Positions 10,326 through 21,206 of a stretch of 64,000 bases of DNA are shown here, in pieces. A program made the translations under genes and the position numbers. The notes under the pieces are model-generated. The model was not told the DNA's origin, searched no databases, and was given only the letters and a program-made list of their open reading frames with translations. How positions within the stretch are numbered: position 1 is the stretch's first letter; the number at the start of each line of letters is the position of its first letter. The DNA comes from Tanypteryx hageni (taxonomy: Eukaryota > Arthropoda > Insecta > Odonata > Petaluridae). The DNA is taken from the NCBI GenBank assembly GCA_028673005.1, contig CM054120.1, positions 56,542,057 through 56,606,056 on the forward strand. The letters run 5' to 3'.

Positions 10326-13300
10326 ATGTCGAAGGAACGAGGTAAAACGGAGGCTACCGTGCGCGCCGAAGGCACTCTGTACGATGAAACCGAGATGGTT
10401 CCCCAGTTTTCCGATTGCGTAAGAGTTGCTAACCAGCTGTTACTCGAAATTCCCCCCTTCCAGGAATCTACCTCCGAGAATTGGTTCACTTTTATATCCG
10501 CGGTGTCCGATGTATTGTCTTTGTCACTTATTCCGGAACACTACTTGCTGATATTACTTTTGTCTAAACTTCCGGCCAATTGTCGCCAGTTTTGGTTGTC
10601 GGTAGTTAATCAAAAGGTGCCCTGGGAGAAGATAATACCGAAAGTATGGGAAACTTTCGTCTCTAATAGGGAATTAGAACGACTCGTCACTACTAAGGTG
10701 AAAAGATTCCAACTCCCCCAAGAATCTCCTCGCGATTTTCGTTATTCCGTGCGAGGTGCCGCAAAGGCGCTGGGAAAATCGTATTCAGTTAAGGAGCTTA
10801 TTGAATTGATATTGGAAGGTTTAAGTCCCATCGCTCAAGCCACTTTAACTTTCGCTAAACGGCCTCAAACCCTACAGGAGCTTGAATCCCTGATGACTCA
10901 TGCGGCCAAGGCCATGATGAATCGAGCGGAATACGCTGCGATTCACTCCCCGTCAAATTCCCAGATCTCACTCCCTTCCCCCGCTCTGCCCCTAATATCA
11001 CCGCCTCATGTCACCTGCTCTTTCTGTCATAAGCCTGGACATTCCTCCCGTAACTGTCGGAGAAGAAGAGAGAGAGAAGATCGTCCCGCGAGGCTACGAG
11101 CGAATTATCCGGCTATTTTGAATGCCAACTTCGCCGAATATCTACAATTACCATTTGTACATTGCGAAGTTCATACCGCAAAGATTAAAGCATTGCTAGA
11201 TACCGGTTCTTCCCTGTCGCTGCTCAATTACGACACCTGGCAGAAAATTCCTCGTCGTGGGCGTCTTCAGCGATGCAATATCAAATGTCGTAACGTCACC
11301 AGTCTTCCTCTCGTTCTGACGAGATGCATCAATTTAAGAATTCGCCTAAAAAATCTTTCGTGGAGGCATACATTTTACTTGTGCGAATTGCCCGCACAAA
11401 TGATATTAGGCCAGGATTTCATAAGACGAACGCGAATGATCCTTTACCATAATGCGTTCTCTTTCGAATGCCGCCCGGATCACAAACATTTCTTTAACGG
11501 CAATTCTGATACGCCGTCGGGCTCCCCCATTATGCCTTTGCGATCAGCTGATAACAATCTACGCCAGAATATGGCTCCCGTTGGAAACCGAGTTCATTTC
11601 TCGGGGAAAAAGGCTCCTCCTCCAGGTGAAGGTGATTCCACCGTATTATCCCGGGAAATTCAAAGTCTCGTCGATGCCTATTCCGACGTCATCTCCCCCC
11701 ATCTCTGCCAGACCAACGTAGTAACCTACGAAACAGAACTACTTGATTCTACCCCGGTCAGATCACACCCCTACCAGTATTCTCCACCCAAGACGGCGAT
11801 GATGAAAAAACATGTTAATAAACTACTAAATGAAGGAATCATCCAGCCATCCTCTTCAAATTGGGCTTCGCCAGCTTTTCTTATACCGAAGAAGGATGGA
11901 TCAGAGCGATTAGTGGTCGATTATCGCTAACTGAATAAACAAGTGAAGGCAGACAAATTCCCCACTCCTTCAATAGAACATGCTCTGCAATATTTGGGAT
12001 CTGCTAAATATTTTACAATACTTGATTTGAATTCTGCTTTCCACCAGATTCCCTTAACTCCGATCTCCAAGCCTTTACTGCCTTTATTACATCTTTTGGC
12101 CTCTATCAGTATAATCGCCTTCCCTTCGGCTTGACAACGTCTCCCCAAGTATTTTCTAGGCTGATTGACAAGGTAGTAGGTGATTTAAAATATGGCTGTG
12201 TATATCCCTATATTGATGACCTGTGTATTTATTCCAAGAACCTCCAAGAGCACATCCAACATGTCAGGCTGGTGCTGGAAAAATTGAGAGCAGCTGGACT
12301 TACCGTTCATCCAGAGAAGATGAAACTGGCCCAGAAAACTATTACCTTTCTCGGATATCAGATCTCAAATGGCGAACTTACGACTGATCCGGAGAGAACC
12401 CGAGCATTATCCAGTTTCCCTGTTCCAAAGTCAGTTAAGGAGGTCTCACGTTTCCTTGGTATGTGTGGTTTCTATTCCAAATTTATTCCAAGCTATGCCA
12501 TTTTCCAATGGACCAACTCCCATCAAAATGCTTTTCTCAAACTCAAACAATGTCTTTCTTCTCCCCCTGTTCTTCATCTTCCTAACTTTGAGGAAGAATT
12601 TCATTTATTTGTGGATGCTAGCCAAGTCGCACTTGGTGCAGTCCTTAATCAACAGGTTAATGGCAAATTTATGCCTGTTGCCTATGCTAGTAGGACTTTA
12701 ACCGATTATGAGCAGAAGCTCCCCTCCTACGAGCTCGAATGTCTTGCCTGCTGTTGGGCCACGGATAAATTTCGGTCCTATCTTCAACCAAAACCCTTCC
12801 ATTTGTATACCGACAATGGGGCGATTACGTGGCTGTTTAAACCTCCTAAGCAGTTATGGAAAATTGGTAGAATGGTTTTAAAATTGTCGTCCTTCCGCTT
12901 TGCTATTCACCATGTTCCCAGTTCCAAAAATAGGGTGGCTGATTGTTTGTCTAGGGTGAACCATCAATCAAGGGAGAAACCCATTCATTGTTCAATGCTC
13001 CTCCATAGAATCCCATTATCATTCACTAATATTCGTGAGCATCAGACATCTGACCCAGAATTGAAACAGCTGATCGACTCAGTTAGACGGGAACGCCCCC
13101 ATCCAAACTATTTTCTCAAGGATGATTTGTTGTATTATGGTACCACTAGACTGAAGAAGGGACGTGTAGTGGTTCCCCAGGCCCTGAGATCCATGTTGTT
13201 TGAATATTTCCATCGTTTGCCCACCGCTGGACACATGGGGGTGGCTAAAACTTGTGAAAGAATATGTAGAGAATTTTGGTGGAAAAATATGAGGCAAGAA

Positions 13301-14227
13301 ATAACGCAGATGGTCAGACGTTGTCACGACTGCCAAACCTGCAAACCTAGGAACACCTTTCCTCCTGGTGAGATGTCTTCCTCACCATCCATTTATCCAT
13401 GGGAAAAGGTGTATATAGATTTTATTGGTCCCTTGCCTAGAAGTCGCAGTGGCAGCACTTGTGCCCTGACTATAATAGATGGCTTTACTAAATTTACTTT
13501 TATTGAACCTCTGCGTTCTCCCTTGGCTTCTCAAGTGGGTTCTGTCTTGTTTAACAAAATAATTCCTAAATTTGGTTATCCTAAATATATTGTTTCTGAT
13601 AATGGTTCCCAATTTCGTTCCACTGCATTCTCTGATATGTGTTTTAAATATGGTATTAAGCAAATTTTCATAGCCCCCTACTATCCTCAGCCTAATCAAG
13701 CTGAACGTGTCCACCGTAACCTAAAATATGCCTTAACTATCTTGTCACAGAATGACCACCGGAAATGGGATGAATTCTTACCCAGTTTAACCTTTGCTTT
13801 TAATTCTGCTAAACATAGCAGTATGGGCTATAATCCAGCAAGGATATTTATGGGCAGAGAGCTTCCTCATCCCTTGACAAATTTCTGGAGAATTCCTCCT
13901 CAGGCTCTGGCTGAGGACCTAACTCCCTCTGAGAGGCATTCCTTGTGGCAACAAGTGCTCAATAATCTCAAGGCGACCAGACGTAGGCAGGCACTTGCTT
14001 TTGATAAAAGCCATACTGGGAACCCATTTAAAATCGGTGATTTAGTGTTATATAGAAGGTTTCCTACTAGTTCCAAGATGCTCCATAGAACTGCTAAGTT
14101 AACCCCTCAGTGGGCCGTCCCTTCACCTATCAAAAGGTTCATATCTCCTGTAACAGCTGTTCTTCAGCTATCCCCAAATAAGGAGAGAATTGTAAATATT
14201 TCTCAACTTAAACTTTATTGTACTTAA
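10326..14227 (+). pseudogene. Gypsy-A gag-pol polyprotein, unit 1 (inactive)
   Basis: Gag and Pol lie in one reading frame starting at ATG 10326. Gag is about 250 residues and ends in a CCHC knuckle (CSFCHKPGHSSRNC, near 11018-11060). A protease motif DTGSS follows near 11200. RT begins around 11860 (WASPAFLIPKKDGSERLVVDYR) and has YIDD at 12209-12220. RNase H (FVDASQVALG near 12607, ADCLSR near 12940) and integrase follow; the integrase has an HH-CC zinc region near 13213-13340 and D, D, E positions in IDFIGP, SDNGSQF and NQAERVHR. Pol ends at 14227. A TAA at 11928-11930 stops translation in RT, and a 2-base deletion near 12070 shifts the frame. The segment between the RT and RNase H (FIPSYAIFQWT near 12485) looks some 15-20 residues shorter than usual. 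Confidence 0.93.
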
Positions 14228-14249
14228 TTTGTTGTATATGTATCTTCTT

Positions 14250-14449
14250 GTCTTGGCGTAGAGGTAGTGAACTCATCGCCCGGTGATTCTGATCATCGCA
14301 ACCAGCCCCCAGATGCAAATCTGGTAAAACATATTGAAAAAACTTATTCGGCCATGTGCCAAGAAAATCGCTGTTTAGCGTACAATATACCAGGCATCAT
14401 AGATGGTATTCAGGACATCTATGAAGGTCAACATGGTTAAAAAAAAACA
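14250..14449 (+). repeat. Possible tRNA-derived SINE-like segment
   Basis: TGGCGTAGAGG at 14254-14264 matches the pol III A-box pattern, GATTCTGATC at 14285-14294 is a weak B-box match, and the segment ends in a run of nine A at about 14440-14449. The A-to-B spacing (31 bases) is shorter than in a normal tRNA and no clear target-site duplication is visible. Copies lie near 40591-40797 and 62026-62222. Confidence 0.3.
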
Positions 14450-15665
14450 CAACCTAACCTAGCCATGTTTCTTTTTTTTTTGTAATAATTACCAGTTTTG
14501 TAGACTAACCCCAATTGGGCTAAGGATACATTTAAAATGTCTATATGTACCTTATGTATTAGGAAGTATACCACAATTTATTGTAATACCTAATCATGAG
14601 TTAGTTTAATTGAAACCATGTTTAGGTTAAGAATTTAAATATTATATTATGAAGGGATTTATGTACTATGTCTACCCTATTAAGATACCACACTACAGGT
14701 TAATTTGAATATTATGTCGTTAATGAATTTAATATCGGTGATAATATTATGCATACTGTGAAGGAACTTAACTATTGGGGCCAATTTAATAATATACCAC
14801 AGTCAAGTTAATTTGAATATAATATTGTTAATGATTTGAATATTACCTTGTTAATGTGCTTAAATATGATATGATGAAGGGACTCACATGGCCAAATCAA
14901 TTGAAATATTACACTGTTAATTAATAGAGATATTATGCCTGGATTAAGCAATGCCCTGCCTAATAATCATTTTTTCAAATGCTTAATAACAGTATGATTA
15001 CTAGTTGCCCTTGCCTAAGAATTAATGTTTATGCTATGATGTATAATATTTCCAAGAAGGAAATGCTCAGGAAAGTTTGCTTTTGTTATGTCATGAAATT
15101 CTATTTCTGTTATGTTATCAATGACATACAATCTATTCTCACTCTATCCCTGAGGCAAGGATGGGTATCAATTTTGTTTCCTTAAGCCACGATAGTTGGC
15201 ATATTGTAATTATGATTATTTATTATTTTGAGGGAGATATTCCTACATGTTATTAAGTTTTCGGCTTGGCAAGATGCCGACATGATATGCCAAATGCATC
15301 ATCCCTATGTACCCCCAAAGTGATTATCCTGGGAAAAAAACTACATTCCAATGGACAAGTGCTTTCCCGACTAGCTTCATCACGGCGAACCAGTGGACTT
15401 CTTCAGAGAACTTTAGCCGTGACAGTAGCTCGAACCCTAATTGCCAGAGCAGGCAATCCACCACGTGTAATATTCCAATTTTAAGTGTCTTGACAAATAA
15501 GTGTTCAATAATAATAATAATAAACTATCTTGAAAGAGACAACGAAGGAGTGTGTTCTGTGCTTCATTCATGATCCGGGAACGGTGTAGGGAATAAGGTG
15601 ACTTAGAAACTTACCCTCCCCAACCAATTGAAACTTTTATTGGTCCCATTTTCATCATTTTTCCC

Positions 15666-15673
15666 AGGGAGGA
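15666..15673 (+). other. Polypurine tract of Gypsy-A
   Basis: AGGGAGGA directly precedes the TGTGG start of the 3' LTR, as expected for the plus-strand primer. It is identical at 41682-41689 and 63441-63448. Confidence 0.7.
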
Positions 15674-16411
15674 TGTGGAGATTTTTTTCCTCCCCCCCTT
15701 TTACTCCCGCACTTATACGATAGCACTTAACGAATCGCATGTACGAACATGCAAGTACGAATATCGCTAGTTCGAATATCGCCGCTATCGTATATCGCCG
15801 ATATTCGTGATATCGCCGGACTGAACACCACGCCCACGGACGCCACGCCACGGTCGACACGCCCTCCCGTGGTGCCTCTCTGCTTTATATACCCTAATTA
15901 CCCCTCGCCTCTTTAACCTTCCCTCTTTCCCATGCTTATGCAAGAACAGTGGAAAAGCGACCAATCACCGGGAATAATTCAACCATTTCGAATTACCCGC
16001 CTGACGTCATTACCTACCTCCTTCACCACCGGCGTCACGTGACAGTCCATTCCGATAGTGGCCTTCCAAGCGACGAGACGCACAGCGGAGCAACGAGTGA
16101 AGTCGACGCAGGTGGCCCACTCTCGCGTCCATACTACCCGGCAGAAAACATTCAGTGTTGAGTGGACATTGACCTACCGGGAGCCGGAAGAGTGACAGTA
16201 ATTATTAGATGTAATTTAACTGACATTAACTAAGTTGTTTCGAATCGCCTTCACCTACGAGGTGTATTTTGTTTTGTGGTATTACATAAATCTATTCAAA
16301 TTCAACTGTTGGATTGTTATATGTCTATATTTCTATGTTCTATTTATAGTTTGTCATTAGCACTTAGCACATCAGTGGATGTTTTTGCACCTAAAATTAT
16401 ATTTCGCTGCT
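15674..16411 (+). repeat. 3' LTR of Gypsy-A, unit 1
   Basis: It matches the 5' LTR over its whole length but carries a consistent set of differences that recur in the 3' LTRs of units 2 and 3, including TGGAAAAG in place of the TATA box. After CGCTGC the flank changes to unrelated sequence. Confidence 0.9.
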
Positions 16412-18370
16412 ATAGGAACATTGTAGTTGATCCACCTGTAGCTCGTCTGTGCTCCTGATGCTTGAGATACGTTCTCCGAAGCAACGCATCGAATACTAGC
16501 CATATCTGAATAATCGGCTTGGCGTCACCTTTCCATGTTCAGATTGGCGAGTGTTGAGGCTGTGGGGGTCCTTGTATGTGTGTCGAATTTTGAAGGGATT
16601 TTGAGATCCATTGCAAAGGCGATCTAACCTGAATCAGACCAGATTGGAAGTGCTATATCGTCCTGGTTAACCTTTGCAACCTCACCATTTTGTGGTGATA
16701 TGTCACTTTTCTGACTCCATGTTGTGTAAATGAAAACACATTTTTTCTTTATGGCGGAAAGTCTTTCTTCTCCCCATAAAGTATCTCATCCTATCCAGAC
16801 AGATAATTATTTTGAACATATCACTCCTAAAGTTTATACCGGTGAAAATGGAGAAACATAAAACTCTCAACACTTAATAGGGAGTCATAACTAATTATGA
16901 CCTTATGTATGTGTATGTCGAGGAATGCAAGAGGGAAATGGCCTCACAGATGGTCATTGATGGGAAAAGGTTTATAAGCAAGAGAAATGGTGGTGCCAAT
17001 AATACCACCTTAATGATACTTACATTCTCCCTTGATAAGCTGCCCGAGAAGTTCAAGGTTGGTTATGTGGTCTGCCCAGTTCGGTCCAATATACCCAGCC
17101 CTATGTGCTGCTTACAGTACAGCACATTTGTCCATGTTGAATGGGCAAAGCAATACACCCCAATGCAATCGGTAAAAGAACGATGGGGTAAAATTCCCTG
17201 AGGCTGTATCCTGCAAGAACTGTAAAGGCCATCACCTGGCAAAATACCGTAACTTCAATAAGAGAAAAAGATCATGGATATAAAGACCTTAGAGAAGATG
17301 CCTTCTTTTGTTGCTCGAAAAAAATACAAAACACTTGTTGCTCCAGTATTCTCAAGATCATTTTCGTTTTTGGCAGTCACCCCATTAAGAAGAGTAGCAT
17401 CGCTACTCAGACAGATGAGGTCTCACAGACAAATCAAAGAAATCAGAACAAAAAGAAAATAATACCGAAGAAAATAAAGCAAAATAAAATGCTGAAGTTA
17501 AGGCCAAAAAAAAGGACGGAATTCCCATGGAACTGAATAAGTCATCAAGTAGAAATATGGGAGGGAGACCAGACAAAACACCCTCGCACGAGCCCTCCCG
17601 CAAACTTCACCAAAGGAAGGAAATGATGGAGGAAGACATGTATTTCGATGCATTGATGAAGCGTTTCCTTCAAACTCCGCAGAACAAATGGGTGAATGTC
17701 AAAACCAAGTGATAAAAGAAAAGCTACTAGCATTGACAATTTAAATTCATTAATAGACCTTTACGTTTTTAGCCATTCAATGGAACTGCAATGATTTTCA
17801 TAGACTCAGAGAAGAGATAAAGAATTTAATATTTCAATAACCCTGCTTACGTATATTACAGGAATCGCATTTTAAAAGAAATCACTAAAGGAAAATTAAA
17901 GTTTTAATGATTTTTAGAGCAGACAACCTAGGCGGCAACAGGGTTCATGGATGAGTGGCTGTAGTCATAAGAGATGGGTATATCTCTCGTAGGTAGACTT
18001 GCAGACATCTTTTTAGGAAGTTGCAGTCACGGTAGCCACTCAAGAAGAAAAAACATGTTGTAATATATATCTCTCAGAATGGGCATCTGTAAACAAGAGT
18101 AACCCGGAAGATCTTTTCAACCATTTACCTCAGCCCTTCGTGTTGCTAGGGGAATATAATGCTATCATAATCCTCTTGGGAGACACGATTGGTTATAAAA
18201 TGACATAACGTATCTTTTAAATACGTTTTTGATGATTTTAATCTGATTTTGCGGAACAACCAAGAAAAAAGTGTTTCAACTATTTTAATTGAGAATACTT
18301 TTCAATTGACCTTTTTATGACCACGAGCACTATAGCTCTACTGTTCTCTCTGACTGTTCACCCAGATATC
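16412..18370 (+). pseudogene. Decayed I/Jockey-like non-LTR element D: ORF1 and endonuclease
   Basis: The AT-rich region encodes pieces of a Gag-like ORF1 and an apurinic-type endonuclease. At 16905-17201 the reading LPEKFKVGYVVCPVRSNIPSPM resembles the stretch before zinc knuckles in such ORF1 proteins. CKNCKGHHLAKY-like sequence near 17210-17255 is a knuckle remnant. An ATQTD word near 17410, in the other frame, is common in these proteins. Near 18020-18180 the translation VAVTVATQEEK..CNIYL..LPQPFVLLGEYNA corresponds to the endonuclease core, and FDDFNLILRNN follows near 18225. Stops and frameshifts are frequent. The first 490 bases (16412-16900) have no clear coding assignment. The unit 2 copy (42428-44395) keeps LGDYNANIILWG, closer to the family pattern. 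Confidence 0.65.
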
Positions 18371-19513
18371 TTAGGAAGCGGTGCCTTGGATCCCGACACA
18401 GTGTCCTATTTCACCACCAGGGACGTCGTCGAGGTCATCAACGGGCCCATCCTAAAGAAGGCCCTGCCGAAGACGAGATCTCGAACGAGTTTATTCGCCA
18501 GCTACCTGTAGCAGCCCTTGAGCTCCTGGCACAAATCTACTCCGGATGCATGAGGAGCTCGCACTTTCCAGCCATGTGGAAAAGGTCTAAGGTGATCTGC
18601 ATCCCAAAGAAGCCGGACGGAAAGCTGTATCCCGGTGATATTCGCTCCACATTGCTGCGGGCGGGCTTCGGTAAATCTTCGAGAGGCTGCTGCTGCCGTT
18701 ACTCCGATAGCACATACGCGAGGAACAACACCTCCCAGCCGAGCAGTTCAGATTCCGAGAAGGTCACTCTACGATTGACCAACTGGCTACAGTGACCACC
18801 TCCATCATCGACGCCTTTAACAAAAAGAACAAAGGCATGGGCCTTCTCCGATAGCTGGAAGACCTTCGACCGCGTGTGGCATGGGGAACTCATGTTGTAG
18901 ATGACTCGAATCAAGTTCTCAGCTTGGATTATTTTCCTCGTGGAATCGTACGACCAGGACGAGGACCTCCGTGTGCAGTGGCTCCAGGACGGGTCGGAAG
19001 GTCAGGGATCTGTACTGGGGTTGACGCTGCTCAACATGTTCACCCACGACGTACCACGGGACCATGGATGGAATGCTTAATTGGGCCTCTATGCTGACGT
19101 CGCTGCGGTCCTTAGCTGATCCTCGAAAAAGTATTCAGCGGCGCTGGGTTTGCAGGAGGGAGTGGACAATCTAGTCTCATGGTATCGTCAGCGGCGGATC
19201 GTCGTCAATCCTTAGAAGACGAAGGCCATCGTCTACCACCCTGGATTCGGGACTCCGCCTGGAGTTGACGGCGATGAGGAACACTGTCCCGTGGGAGCAG
19301 CAGGTGGTTTACCTAGGAATCCAGCTGGATGGGAAGCTGCTCTGGAGGACGCTGGGGTAGCGGCTATGGCAGAAGGGACTTGCGGCGATGATGAGATTTT
19401 GGCATCTACTGCTGTCCAGAAGCTTCAGCATGGAGACGAAGAGGAGGGTGTATTTGACGGACGTGTTTCCGGGCATAAGGTACGCCTAGGCGGTATGGTT
19501 GGTTTTCGCCAAG
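18371..19513 (+). pseudogene. GC-rich Jockey-like reverse transcriptase fragment E
   Basis: RT blocks are split over frames: DVVEVINGPILKKALP near 18425, MWKRSKVICIPKKPDGKLYPGDI near 18574, LPAEQFRFREGHSTIDQLATVT near 18735, FDRVWHGEL near 18866, GSVLGLTLLN near 19005 and a LYADVAAV box near 19088. The last has valine where the second catalytic aspartate should be. WYRQRRIVVNP follows near 19182. Composition is clearly richer in G and C than in element D, so this is probably a separate, older insertion. The start at about 18371 is approximate. The unit 2 copy is 44396-45539. Confidence 0.7.
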
Positions 19514-19935
19514 TGTACGTTCTGCAGCATATTTACATTTTTGACAATTTATCGAGTTTCCCATCAGTTCATCGTGTTTGCCAGAGGTTTTAGTGTTCGA
19601 GCTCTATCAATCCACGAACTCCGCCGAGTGAGAGAGTGAGAAATTGACGGAGTGAAGGAGGAGAATGAGAAAGGGCTCAGACACGAGCACACCTGACCTG
19701 CGGCCCGGCGAATGATTACCCATTGAGTCTGTCCTTATCATTTGTGCATCCTCAAGTACACATTTCCTCTAAGTATTGTACTATATTTCAGCATTGTATT
19801 ATTATACTGCAAAATAATTGTTAGTATATTTCTTGTCATTTTGCCAGTATATTGTTATGATTTCTTGTTGGCAGCAGCAGTGTTACCAAAGGGGTATCGT
19901 ATCGTTTAACTATTTTCAAGTACTTTAAGATGCTG
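19514..19935 (+). repeat. LTR of degenerate LTR element B (5' side)
   Basis: It starts TGTACG and is followed by ATTTTTGACAATTTATCGAG, which is shared with the LTR start at 22700. From 19690 it resembles 1330-1610. A TTGGCAGCAGCAG word near 19867 may be a primer-binding-type site, which would put the LTR end near 19862. In unit 2 (45540-45880) about 77 bases in the middle are missing and replaced by a short TATTGTATTGTATGG-type stretch. Confidence 0.5.
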
Positions 19936-20041
19936 GAACACATCAATCCTTATTTTCATAATTTCTTATGCAAAATTCGTGTTCCAATAACACAATATCA
20001 CCTTACATGAATTAATTTAAGATAGCATCATTGTAACCGTG

Positions 20042-20047
20042 TTTATT
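20042..20047 (-). terminator. Candidate polyadenylation signal of the antisense zinc-finger gene
   Basis: TTTATT on the + strand reads AATAAA on the - strand, about 210 bases past the zinc-finger stop codon. It is conserved at 45991-45996. Confidence 0.4.
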
Positions 20048-20254
20048 GCATATAGAGAATGTACAAAATTCGTTTATGTGAGAAATTCTTATAAACCTAT
20101 AAAGTAACTAAATATATTCTCTAACAAAATATGTAAAATAATCATATGGTAGAATGGCCAGGTAGACTTCATTGGACACAGTTCCTACTTTTAAAATATA
20201 AACTGCAATTTATAGAATACTTTTCATTATAATAATCAAAACAATATCACATAC

Positions 20255-21156
20255 TCATTTTGCATGCTTGGAACGTCTTTTGTGATGCTTATTAAGGTAG
20301 TGTTTGCAGAAAAACATCTTGGGACACATCACATGAAAACAGTTTATCATTTGAGTGAAATGATATGTCTGACCAAGTCAGTATGTCTCCTAAATACATT
20401 GTTGCACAATTTGCAAGAGTAAGAATTTTCTCCTGTGTGGAATTTAATGTGAATGACAAGGTTTTCCTTTCCTGTGTAACTATTTCCGCATAAATCACAA
20501 GCATACTACCGTTCTCCAGTGTGCACCATCATGTGCCTACTGAGACTAAAATAATCGAAAATCCTCTTTTTGCAAACACTGCACTCATGTGGCTTCACTT
20601 TCATATGCCTCATTATATGTTGCATCAAATTACTTTTAAAAGCACATATTTGTCCGCAAATGTCACACACCCAATTTTTATCTTCAAAATGAGATTTTCG
20701 ATTCCGCAACCAAGCCTTAAATTTCTCAAATACCTTATTGAATTTCTCATAATCACACACCCATTTCCCATCGTGTGCAGATTGGTGATTCTTTAGTTTG
20801 AGCTTCATGTCAAATCTCTCGTCGCAGTATGTGCATTGGAACATCTTTAGTCCGTATTTACTAGTCAGATGCCTCATCAGGCACTTTCTCCAAGTAAATT
20901 TCTTTCCACACTCATTGCATTTGAAATCTTTTCCCTTATTGTGCATTCTCTGATCCTGCACTGAGTATTCCTTTATATTAAACCCCTTCCCACATGTAGA
21001 TCACAGGAAAGATTTCTCCATTCCATGTATCTTTAAGTGTGAATATAAATTACATTTTATTGAACATTCTTTTCCACAATGGCGACACTTGTATACTTGA
21101 CAAATCTTGCCCTTCTTTTCTTTGTTGTCCTCTGCTTGCCTTTCCATGTGCAGCAT
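20255..21156 (-). pseudogene. C2H2 zinc-finger protein pseudogene, about ten fingers, antisense in LTR element B
   Basis: Read on the - strand from 21156, a lysine-rich start leads into about ten consecutive C2H2 units, among them YKCRHCGKECS, FKCNECGKKFT, FQCTYCDERFD, WVCDICGQICA, HECSVCKKRIF, YACDLCGNSYT, YSCKLCNNVFR and CPKMFFCKHYLNKHH, joined by linkers such as HTGER and HTGEN. Such proteins bind DNA in the nucleus. The longest open part is 20506-20961. Breaks are a TGA in the second finger, a TAG after HTGER at 20506-20508, a TGA near 20345 and a frame change in the last finger. One or two fingers lack ligands. The last codon is at 20255-20257. No introns are visible. It lies between an LTR and the pol remnant of element B, which suggests capture or nested insertion. 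A closest cellular relative cannot be named from the sequence. Confidence 0.85.
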
Positions 21157-21162
21157 TTTCCT

Positions 21163-21206
21163 ACTTTTGACAGTTTTTCGAGTTCACCGTAAGTTTTTTG
21201 TGTTCG
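21163..21206 (+). repeat. Short LTR-B start-like segment next to the pol remnant
   Basis: CTACTTTTGACAGTTTTTCG and the following GTGTTCG resemble the LTR starts at 19514 and 22700. It lies exactly between the zinc-finger pseudogene and the RNase H remnant, so it probably marks a rearrangement junction. Confidence 0.35.

Larger units (their letters stand above)
14228..15673 (+). other. Non-coding 3' region of Gypsy-A, no env
   Basis: About 1.4 kb of AT-rich sequence with no convincing protein. It contains a SINE-like segment (14250-14449), two related direct repeats about 100 bases apart (14692 and 14794, both TACCACA..GTTAATTTGAATAT), and an (AAT)n microsatellite at 15507-15524. Short open stretches at 14979-15185 and 15266-15573 show no recognisable domain. 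Unit 2 lacks the 334 bases corresponding to about 14460-14796; unit 3 has them. Confidence 0.75.
9355..16411 (+). mobile_element. Gypsy-type LTR retrotransposon A, unit 1
   Basis: Two direct repeats of about 740 bp (9355-10095 and 15674-16411) begin TGTGG and flank a primer-binding-type site, a gag-pol region and a polypurine tract. Total length is about 7.06 kb. There is no env-like reading frame between pol and the 3' LTR. The left flank is Jockey-C ORF1, but the right flank is unrelated, and the bases next to the two LTRs (GATG on the left, TATAGG on the right) do not match, so no target-site duplication is seen. The element order gag, protease, RT, RNase H, integrase identifies the Gypsy (Ty3) superfamily. 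Confidence 0.93.

Noticed and set aside
14448..14465. CCTAACCTA next to the A-run, resembling the insect telomere repeat
   Set aside because: Only two imperfect units, and the unit 2 copy differs; too short to be telomeric.
15507..15524. (AAT)n run as a regulatory element
   Set aside because: A short simple microsatellite repeated in every unit; no further signal.
14228..15673. Possible env gene between pol and the 3' LTR of Gypsy-A
   Set aside because: No open frame above about 90 residues, no signal peptide or membrane segment that stands out.
20255..21156. Functional zinc-finger regulator encoded in the array
   Set aside because: Stops and frameshifts shared by both copies, plus a private frameshift in unit 2, show it is dead.
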